DNA of 49,149 bases from a virus: IMG/VR virus record IMGVR_UViG_3300010883_000051, positions 1 to 49,149 of that record. One strand, written 5' to 3'. Each line of letters begins with the position of its first letter. Positions within the stretch are counted from its first letter, which is position 1. Below are positions 38,840 to 46,500 of this stretch, piece after piece. Both the position numbers and the translations under genes were made by a program. Under the pieces are notes generated by a model. It had not been told where the DNA came from, ran no database searches, and saw only the letters and a list, made by a program, of their open reading frames with translations.

Positions 38840-39754
38840 ATGAAAGCACAATTTGACAATAGAGTGATGTCCAGCTTCCTGCTGTGGTTTGACCACACGT
38901 TGCTTAGAGAGGGCGAAGCATTTACGGATGCCTCCAGTTGGTTTTACCCCGTGGAGAGCCTGCATAATAACCTGTATACGTATGGTGCTCCGTTCAAACA
39001 GTTCGTAAGCGATTTTTCTATAACAGGAACCGGCGCGGCATTCGCCAACACGACAGTGCAGATTCCTACAGGAATCTATCTAGATGGTTCTCTCATAGGA
39101 ACAGGAACAAATAATTTTAGCGGCATAAATTATGAGCAGGGGCAAGTTTATTTTGGCACACAAATAACAACCCCCGAGACGAGGCTGAGTGGTGATTATG
39201 CCATAAAAGATTTTAATGTATATCTAACTAACGAGCCAGAAGAAAAATTACTTTTCGAGACGAAGTTCAGCCTAAGGCCTAAAACCGCCGAAACACAAAC
39301 GGGCTTGGCTTCTAACGCGATAACCTATCCAGCTATTTTCTTAAGATATAACGGTTCCCACAGCGAGCCATTAGCGTTTGGTGGGTACGACATGACGACC
39401 ATAAATCTGAGGGCGGTAGTCTTGGCGGATAATCAATTTAATTTAGATGCTGTTTGTTCCATAATGAGGGACAAAGTAAGAACATTTTTTACGTTGTTCG
39501 GTACAGGGGACATGCCTTACAACACTCTTGGCGACTATAAGAACGGCGTGCCTTGGAGCTATACCGGGAAGAAAGCGAGCTATGAAGAAAACAGTTATAT
39601 TTTTATAGAAAACGTAGGAATTTCCAAGTTTTCCAGAGATGTGAACGTTAAGGTAAATAATTTAAACCCGGATGTCTTTAATGGTGTAATTGACTTTGAG
39701 GTTACAAAACCTAGGTACCCTCGAAAAGCTAATAGAAATCAGGATCTACAATAA
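38840..39754 (+). CDS. Tail protein upstream of the tube gene, 304 aa
   Basis: A 304-aa protein with beta-strand character (QFVSDFSITGTGAAFANTTVQIPTG, YAIKDFNVYLTNE, NSYIFIENVGISKF). It begins directly after the previous stop and is followed by the tail-tube gene after a 60-base gap. A tail-terminator-plus-tube-adaptor role is possible, but it is larger than typical terminators. Position-based call only. Confidence 0.5.
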   Translation: MKAQFDNRVMSSFLLWFDHTLLREGEAFTDASSWFYPVESLHNNLYTYGAPFKQFVSDFSITGTGAAFANTTVQIPTGIYLDGSLIGTGTNNFSGINYEQGQVYFGTQITTPETRLSGDYAIKDFNVYLTNEPEEKLLFETKFSLRPKTAETQTGLASNAITYPAIFLRYNGSHSEPLAFGGYDMTTINLRAVVLADNQFNLDAVCSIMRDKVRTFFTLFGTGDMPYNTLGDYKNGVPWSYTGKKASYEENSYIFIENVGISKFSRDVNVKVNNLNPDVFNGVIDFEVTKPRYPRKANRNQDLQ

Positions 39755-39778
39755 CAAAAAAAAGTTTTCCCTATAAAC

Positions 39779-39785
39779 TAAAAAA
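39779..39785 (+). promoter_or_regulatory. ATGTAAT, weak variant of the GTGTAA motif
   Basis: ATGTAAT in the 60-base gap before the tail-tube gene, about 29 bases before its ATG; the leader contains AAAGGA. One mismatch to the GTGTAAT consensus. Confidence 0.3.
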
Positions 39786-39814
39786 TATGTAATAAAAAGA
39801 AAGGATTATAAATC

Positions 39815-41122
39815 ATGGCAAGAAACAGAGTTATTTATCAAAGTGAGGCTCTTTATGTGAGTCAATCACCCGCGACTAGCGGTTTTTTTACTGACAAGTC
39901 TGCTGTTGGTGCAGAAGGATATATCAGCGCTCCGCTGCATCCGTCTGGCAACCAAGTAAGGCAGCTTCACAGAATTCAAACCGCTAACTATTCGTTTAAT
40001 ATACCACGCACAGACATTAACCAGTTTGGCGAGTTGGCTGCTATCGACAGAGTTGTAATGGACACTCCTACGGTAGCATTGGACTTCAGTTACATTCTAG
40101 CGACCATGGAAAACGAAACGAATCTTGGATTCGTTACGGATGGACATGCTAGCTGCATTTCTGGGATTCTTAACAAGACCAATGACGAGAAAAACTACTT
40201 CATCAAGACTGTTGGTGAGGGAGTTGACGCCGTCGGAGATCTTGGACCCGAAAAAGATGCTATCGCAGCCGAAGGCGACTACGAGTTTGTAATTGGAATT
40301 GGCAATGGATTCATTACCTCATACACGACAGAGTGTTCAGTGGGTAATTTCCCAACCGTTACAGTAAATGTTGAGGGTCTTAACATGACTTTCGAGAGCG
40401 GCGTGAGTGGCGCAAGCCCCGCGGTGAAGCCCGAAAGTGGAACAAGACTTGAGCATTTCAAGTACATTCTTCCGACAACCACAGGTAGCGCCAACACCGG
40501 CATTATGGCAACAAGCGCCCTGCGCCCCGGAGACATTACCTTCGCCTTCGCGAAAGCCGATAGAGAATCAGTGCAATTATCTGGTACGCTCTTCGATTCG
40601 GTTACCGACGACGAGGATACGTATGATGCTCCCGGTGCACACCTCGGAAACATGGATTCCAAGGCTCATGCTAAGATTCAGAGCTACAACATCAGTCTAG
40701 ATATGGCAAGAGAGCCAATCAACAGACTCGGAAGTCGGTTTGCGTTCTCTCGTGAGATCACATTCCCGATGTCCGTGACCTGCTCGATTGACGCTCTGGT
40801 GGCCGATCTGACCACTGGTAGTTTGTCGGATATCATCAATTGTGATGATTCTTACGATATTGTAGTTAACCTTCTGCGTCCAACAAGCTGCCCCGGCACG
40901 CTTACTGATGGAACCGCAAAGGACATCTTCGCCCAGTATTGGTTGAAGAACTGCAAAGTGAATAGCCAAGCGTTTAGCTCGGATATCGGCAGCAACAAGA
41001 GTGTGACTCTCGAGTTCGCAACTCAGGTTGGTGGGCCGAACCAGAAAAACCAAGGTCTGTTCATGAGTGGTATCTCTACTGGATATCTCGCGATACAGAG
41101 AGATGCGAGTGCTGATTCCTAA
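39815..41122 (+). CDS. Tail-tube protein, copy 2
   Basis: A 435-aa protein in the canonical tube position before a terminator, chaperone-like genes and the tape measure. It shares the QSEALYVSQSPAT start, DFSYILATMENETNLGF and GLFMSG end with the copy at 11696. GSNKSVTLEFATQVG and SREITFPMSVTCSID are typical of tube subunits. A good AAAGGA precedes the ATG, and codon use is GC-richer than in neighbours, as for the capsid gene, consistent with high expression. This is the more likely main tube subunit of the pair. Confidence 0.75.
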   Translation: MARNRVIYQSEALYVSQSPATSGFFTDKSAVGAEGYISAPLHPSGNQVRQLHRIQTANYSFNIPRTDINQFGELAAIDRVVMDTPTVALDFSYILATMENETNLGFVTDGHASCISGILNKTNDEKNYFIKTVGEGVDAVGDLGPEKDAIAAEGDYEFVIGIGNGFITSYTTECSVGNFPTVTVNVEGLNMTFESGVSGASPAVKPESGTRLEHFKYILPTTTGSANTGIMATSALRPGDITFAFAKADRESVQLSGTLFDSVTDDEDTYDAPGAHLGNMDSKAHAKIQSYNISLDMAREPINRLGSRFAFSREITFPMSVTCSIDALVADLTTGSLSDIINCDDSYDIVVNLLRPTSCPGTLTDGTAKDIFAQYWLKNCKVNSQAFSSDIGSNKSVTLEFATQVGGPNQKNQGLFMSGISTGYLAIQRDASADS

Positions 41123-41151
41123 GCCGAATTAAGCGACTAAACCTTAACCAG

Positions 41152-41178
41152 CCCCCGGTGCAAACCGGGGGTTTTTTT
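41152..41178 (+). terminator. Strong terminator after the tail-tube gene
   Basis: CCCCCGGT, loop GCAA, ACCGGGGG, then seven T residues. A GTGTAAA motif restarts transcription about 24 bases later. Confidence 0.9.
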
Positions 41179-41201
41179 ATTTTACAGGTTGCGGTTAAAA
41201 T

Positions 41202-41208
41202 GTGTAAA
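41202..41208 (+). promoter_or_regulatory. GTGTAAA motif with a normal leader
   Basis: GTGTAAA, 26 bases before the ATG at 41235; the leader includes AGGAAAAAGG as a Shine-Dalgarno site, unlike the short-leader sites. Confidence 0.5.
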
Positions 41209-41234
41209 TCTTTGCAGGAAAAAGGCTGAAAGGA

Positions 41235-41480
41235 ATGCGTGGAGACATGAACAAAGGGGATGAAAAATCCAAGGACTTCTTAGTATTTCAACTACGCCGC
41301 AAGATAGTCAATCTTTATAAAAATTATCTTTTTATTTTGGAAGATTTAGAAAAGACCGGCTATGATATTCCAGAGGAAGAGTTCCAAAGAATAAGAAAAA
41401 GAATTCTTGACTACGGGAACGACACCATAAGGGAAATTGAGGAAAATTTAGAAAAATTTGATATTGAGCTAAAGTTATGA
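41235..41480 (+). CDS. Small tail-module protein, 81 aa
   Basis: A charged, mostly helical 81-aa protein (FLVFQLRRKIVNLYKNYLFILEDLEKTGYD, EEFQRIRKRILDYG). It begins after the tail-tube terminator and a GTGTAAA motif, and overlaps the next gene by 4 bases (ATGA). It is likely a tail-assembly helper. No family is recognised. Confidence 0.5.
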   Translation: MRGDMNKGDEKSKDFLVFQLRRKIVNLYKNYLFILEDLEKTGYDIPEEEFQRIRKRILDYGNDTIREIEENLEKFDIELKL

Positions 41481-42430
41481 AAAAACTATATGAATTTGCG
41501 ATAACTAAAGTAGAACCCGTCGTAAAGAGGGACACCACTACTAACGAAAAGGGCGAGAAGGTAACCACGGAAAAAAGTGTGGATTCGAAGGTCAAACATC
41601 AATTTTTTCTCAGAAAACCCACTAGGTCCCTTTATGACGAAGCTGAATTATTTTACGGTATAGAACTTTCCAAGGGCATTAAGGCCGGACTACTCACAAA
41701 GGCCCTTCTAGCCAAAAGGTACGAAAACGACGGCGGCTCTTTAAGTGACGGAGAAATAGAAAGATATGGCAACTTATACCTAGACTTCTACAGAAGAACA
41801 GACGAATATCAAAAACTATTAATAAAAGACGAAGAAAATTTAACTGAAGAAGACCGGGCCGATATGGAGCGACTGGAAAGGGAATTGACAGAGTCACGAA
41901 GCACCCTTACTCAATTTGAGATGGAACAGCAGAGCTTGTACGAACAGACAGCAGAAGTTAGAGCCAGAAATAAAACCATCTTATGGTGGATTTTACAACT
42001 GTCATATGGGGCTGATAATAATGCATATTTTCCCGGCAAAACATTTGAAGAGAGACTTTCGGTATATGACGAATTAAGTGAAGAGGAAGACATTTTCACA
42101 AATACCGTGATTCAAAGACTTACATACTTTGTAAGTTTTTGGTTTGTGGGTAGGGCATCCACGCAAGAAGAGTTCGACGCGATGCTTAGGGAACAAGGCC
42201 TAGAAGAACAAGACCTTGATGCAGAAGAAGAACTCCCAGCCATGGAAGCAGCGGAAGAGATACGAGATATAGTCCTTGAGAGTGTAGTGAGCGAAGAGAA
42301 GCCAAAGGAAGAAGAGCCCGAGGTTAAGCCTAAAAAAAGTAAAAAAACGAAGAAGAAAGCTCCCGTAAAAAAAGAACCCAAGAGTGATGATAATCCTGAA
42401 GAACCTGCGGAGAAGCAAGAGACAGAATAA
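41477..42430 (+). CDS. Putative tail-assembly protein, 317 aa
   Basis: A 317-aa helical protein: KKLYEFAITKVEPVVKRD, a central coiled coil around residues 95-155, RNKTILWWILQLSYGADN and a long acidic then Lys/Pro-rich tail (KPKKSKKTKKKAPVKKEPK). It lies two genes before the tape measure, the usual place of tail chaperones (gpG/GT type), and the tail would suit a flexible partner-binding end. There is no slippery-frameshift fusion with the next gene, because a terminator and an in-frame stop separate them. Role inferred from place. Confidence 0.5.
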   Translation: MKKLYEFAITKVEPVVKRDTTTNEKGEKVTTEKSVDSKVKHQFFLRKPTRSLYDEAELFYGIELSKGIKAGLLTKALLAKRYENDGGSLSDGEIERYGNLYLDFYRRTDEYQKLLIKDEENLTEEDRADMERLERELTESRSTLTQFEMEQQSLYEQTAEVRARNKTILWWILQLSYGADNNAYFPGKTFEERLSVYDELSEEEDIFTNTVIQRLTYFVSFWFVGRASTQEEFDAMLREQGLEEQDLDAEEELPAMEAAEEIRDIVLESVVSEEKPKEEEPEVKPKKSKKTKKKAPVKKEPKSDDNPEEPAEKQETE

Positions 42431-42452
42431 TAATGGAAAACTAACCTGAACT

Positions 42453-42478
42453 CCCCCGCCTAAGGTGGGGGTTTTTTT
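42453..42478 (+). terminator. Terminator between the two chaperone-position genes
   Basis: CCCCCGCC, loop TAA, GGTGGGGG, then TTTTTTT. It lies seven bases before the next possible ATG, so the downstream start may be at 42506. Confidence 0.85.
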
Positions 42479-42484
42479 ATACAT

Positions 42485-43507
42485 ATGGATAAAGAGGAGG
42501 AAAGATTGAATAGCGCCTCGCTGAGGCTTCTTTACGCTGATATAATAAACGGCTATTCTAAGACCGAGGATCAGAGATACAAAACCGCACACATCAAACA
42601 CCTCGGTACTATTGACGCTGCCGGGATGGACGAAATAAAAAATAAGTATTACGAAGAGGCGAAAAAAGAAGGGCTACCAACAGAAAAAGATAAACTTGAG
42701 TATCTCAATAAAGAAGGGGACTGGACTAAACAACAAGACGATGAGCTGGATGGATTAAGAAGCTGGATTAAGCAACTGAAAGTAAACAAATCCAAACTTT
42801 TCCTAGAGAAAGACAAGAACCAACTAACCAACCAAATAAGAGAAACAGAAGGCGAAATACAAATAAAAGAAAATAAAAGGTTAGAGTTTATCGGTATGAC
42901 TTGCAACTCTTATAGCTCAAAAAAATCAAACGAACACTATATATTTCAATCATTATTTAAAGACCCCGAATGTTCTGAGCATTTGCTCTCTGAGGAAGAA
43001 TTCGACGAGTTAAGTACTCAGGACATTTTTTATTTAGTTACTCTTTACAATAATAAAATGGAGCCATTTTTCCCAAGAAACCTAAAAAAGATATCTTTAT
43101 CGGGCTTTTTTCTTAATTTCTTTTATTTGTGTGATGATAACCCGATGACATTCTTCGGTAAAGCGGCGGTAAGCTTAACCTTTTATCAGGCTGAACTTTT
43201 TGGTCATGCAAAATATTTCAAATCGATACTCCAAGATTCAAAAAACAAACCCCCACATGACATAATGGATGACCCAGATGCCATTATAGACTGGTATGAG
43301 TCCAGCAAGGCGTCTCAAGCTGCGTTTGATAAGGTCAAGGATTCCGGCAATGTGGGCGGAAGTTCAATAGTGGGCGCATCTAAGGAGGAAATGAATAAAC
43401 TTGGAGCCATAGATGAAGGTGAAAAATTTATTGACTTGGCTCAAGAGGCTATGAAAAAGGGTGGGTCGCTTAATATGGAGGAACTTATAAAGTTACATGG
43501 GCACTGA
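42485..43507 (+). CDS. Putative tail-assembly protein, 340 aa
   Basis: A 340-aa helical protein immediately upstream of the tape measure. It has a coiled-coil region (KQQDDELDGLRSWIKQLKVNKSKLF) and aromatic-rich helices (SLSGFFLNFFYLC, ALSLTFYQAELFGHAKYF-like). The ATG at 42485 lies only seven bases after the terminator T-run and has no Shine-Dalgarno site. TTG at 42506 (codon 8) is five bases after AGAGGAGG and is a better start, giving 333 aa. The position suits a tail chaperone or tape-measure partner. Confidence 0.55.
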   Translation: MDKEEERLNSASLRLLYADIINGYSKTEDQRYKTAHIKHLGTIDAAGMDEIKNKYYEEAKKEGLPTEKDKLEYLNKEGDWTKQQDDELDGLRSWIKQLKVNKSKLFLEKDKNQLTNQIRETEGEIQIKENKRLEFIGMTCNSYSSKKSNEHYIFQSLFKDPECSEHLLSEEEFDELSTQDIFYLVTLYNNKMEPFFPRNLKKISLSGFFLNFFYLCDDNPMTFFGKAAVSLTFYQAELFGHAKYFKSILQDSKNKPPHDIMDDPDAIIDWYESSKASQAAFDKVKDSGNVGGSSIVGASKEEMNKLGAIDEGEKFIDLAQEAMKKGGSLNMEELIKLHGH

Positions 43508-43514
43508 TTTTTTA

Positions 43515-43521
43515 GTGTAAT
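43515..43521 (+). promoter_or_regulatory. GTGTAAT motif before the tape-measure gene
   Basis: GTGTAAT, 20 bases before the ATG at 43542; the leader is A-rich with a weak AGAAAAAG instead of a strong Shine-Dalgarno site. Confidence 0.55.
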
Positions 43522-43541
43522 TAATAAAAACAGAAAAAGCC

Positions 43542-46500
43542 ATGGCGGATAGTTTTATCACACTAGGAACAAGGTTAGATAGCGCGTCACTACAAGCTAC
43601 TTTAAGGCAAATAAACGGCGCTATTACCCGGGTAGAAAGGCGAGGGGTTAACGTTAGCGTTGACTCCGGGAAATTTACTAGGCCCCTTGGGAAAATCACT
43701 GGTGCCACAAATGAATTCACAAGATCACTCGAAGCATCAAATGCACGTGTTTTAGCGTTTGGAGCTTCTGCTGGGGCGATTTTTCAAGTTCAAAGGGCAT
43801 TTGAATTTTTACTTAAAAGTACTATTGAAGTCGAGAAAAGACTTCAGGATGTCAATGTAATTTTAGCACAAACAGATCGAGGTCTCGCAAAATTCGGGAA
43901 CAGCCTTTTCGCAATAGCGCAAAAAACGGCACAGAGTTTCGATACTGTCGCTGAAGCAGCGACAGAATTAGCTAGGCAAGGCTTGTCAACTGAAGAGACT
44001 CTTCAGAGAACAAGCGACGCTCTCATCCTTACGAGACTTTCCGGTATGGATGCGGCAGCATCAGTTTCTTCCTTAACGGCGGCATTAAATACATTCAATA
44101 GGGAGGCGTTAAGTTCTACTCAGGTAATTAATAAGCTTGCTAATGTAGATGCGGCGTTTGCGGTAAGCACAGATGATTTAGCTCAATCCATGAGACGCGT
44201 GGGAAGTACTGCTCAGGACGTTGGCGTATCCTTCGACCAACTTCTTGCAATTACAGCTTCTGTTCAGCAAACAACGGCCCGTGGTGGTCCCGTGATTGGT
44301 AACGCGTTAAAAAGTATATTTACAAGAATCCAAAGAAAAGACACCCTTAATCTCTTGGAGGAGTTAGGGGTAAAGGTGAGGGACTTAGAGGGGCAAATGA
44401 TGCCCGCAATGAATGTCCTTGGCAATTTGGCCAAAAAGTTTCCTACGCTATCTAAGGCTCAACAAGCTCATACTGCTGAGGTGACCGCTGGCGTATTCCA
44501 AATGAATAACTTAAGAGCGATACTCGCTGATCTTGGGCAAGAATATTCAATTTACGATAAGGCCGTGAAGGTATCGACAGGGTCGACAAACGAAGCAATA
44601 TTAAGAAATGAGCTACTCAACAAAACCCTCGACGCTCAAGTAAAGAAGACGATGGCTCTAGCCACGCAGGCAGCAAAGAAAATAGGAGACCTAACCTTGA
44701 GACCTGTCACAGAGAGAGTGGTTGGGATCATGCAGAAAGTTTTGGGCGACATTAATGAGAAAGATACGAGTGACATAGGCGGAAAGATAGCGCAAGGAAT
44801 GATGTCCGGAATTGGAAATTTTTTACAAGGCCCGGGGCTGCTTTTGATAACTGGATTCCTTGGAAAACTCGGAATGAATTTAGCAAAATTCGTCAAGGAA
44901 TCAGGAGCCCAATTCATGGGGTTGAACACCGCTGCTGTGCAACAAAAAAGCTTACAAGAAGGGATCGCAAGGATATTAGAAGCGCAGCCGGGGCTCATCA
45001 AACAAGCGGCTTCGTCGACACAAGGGAGGGTCAATGCAGAAAGAGAAGTCGTCGGAATACTCGAGCAAGAGACTCTTATGATGCAAAACATGGAGAAGGT
45101 TGCCTCAAGAATGGCTGGCATGATGGTGAGGGGTGGGGTAACCGTAAGTGGCGGAGGACAAGTACAAGCACCGACGCATATGAGGCCTAGGGGTGCAGCG
45201 CAGGGGCATATACCGAATTTTAATAAGAGACAAAGTGCTGTAAGCGAAATAATAAGCGCAGCAGAAGGCGGGTATAGAGCAGGAGCTATAAAACAGATGA
45301 AAATGCCCGGGCTCGGGACAATGACCTATAACTCAAGAGAACAGGTCAAACATGTCGCCGGCTTTGCTCAGCCATTCATTAATCCACCACAGCACTCGAA
45401 GGCCGGTAGGAAACATAAAGAAAAAGCAATGGCTAAAACCGGTGTCGATCCTTATGCGGTTCCAAATTTTGCCAACCCAGCTTACCTAAATTTATATGGT
45501 CGGGGTAAGATGGGGCTGGGCACCGTAAGTCTACCCGGCAAAGGAGCCGCTGCTTCCTTAGAGAACTTTGGGGTAGGAAGATTTTATAAATCCGGACCAA
45601 AAGTCCCCAAAGGTCAAAAAAATATATTAAGGACCGCTTATGATCACGCGTTAGCGGGCCATGGTGTATCAGGCGTAAAGGGAAAAATAGCGCTAGGAGA
45701 AATAGGAGAAGTAGCAGTTGCAAGAGCTACAATGCCAACTGATGTTGCAAAACGATTTTATAATGATCTATTGTCTCCGGCGGTTAGCGGAGCGATAGGC
45801 CGCCGCAGCTTTACTGATGCACTTGGGGGGAAAGACAACGCGTCGCGTATAGCGCAAGATATAGTATACCATCCAAGCGGAACAGCGCGGTCATTCATAG
45901 GATCAAGAGAAAGGGCGATGGATTTGCTTGCGTCAAATCCCTCCGCTAAAGGTTCATTTTTCGCAAAGGCAGAAATAACTCATTCTACTTTATTAGAAAA
46001 AGCCCTTATGGAACGCGGTGGCGGTCATCAATTTATGCCATTCAGCAAGGTGAAGATGGGGCAAGGAGAGACAATTCTAGACGCGGTAAGTATAAAAGGA
46101 GGAAAAATAATTGGACCCGCTGAATTCAAACCAAGTTTTCACGCGGGAATGCCCGGCAGAGATGCTAGAGGAAGCCTTTCGTACAAGTCGTTATTCTCTT
46201 CTGACTCGGGCAAAGAGGGCGGACTATTACATTTTTTACGGTCAGGAATGGAAAAGAATATTGCCCGCGGTGGCTACAAAGATAAATCTGGTCAATTCCA
46301 TAGCCCAGAGAAGTTGAAGGGCGATATAACAAAATTAGATAATTATGTAGATACCGCAAAAACGGCAGACTTCCAAAGAATGCAAAAAGTTTCCCAAGGG
46401 GAAATTTCGCTTGAGGGAGCTAAATCCGCAACAGCAGTAAAAGATATTTTTGGCAAGGACGTAATGAAGCTCCTTCAGGGGACCCCGTCTGCATCAAATT

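Noticed and set aside
42112-42601. Reverse-strand frames across the window (for example 42200-42601, 47564-48025)
   Set aside because: All lie antisense to well-supported genes, have biased Ser/Leu/Phe or Pro/Ala composition, and no promoter or ribosome site supports them.
41477-43507. Programmed frameshift joining two tail chaperones (gpG/GT type)
   Set aside because: A clear stop, a 54-base gap and a strong terminator separate the genes; no slippery site was seen at the boundary.
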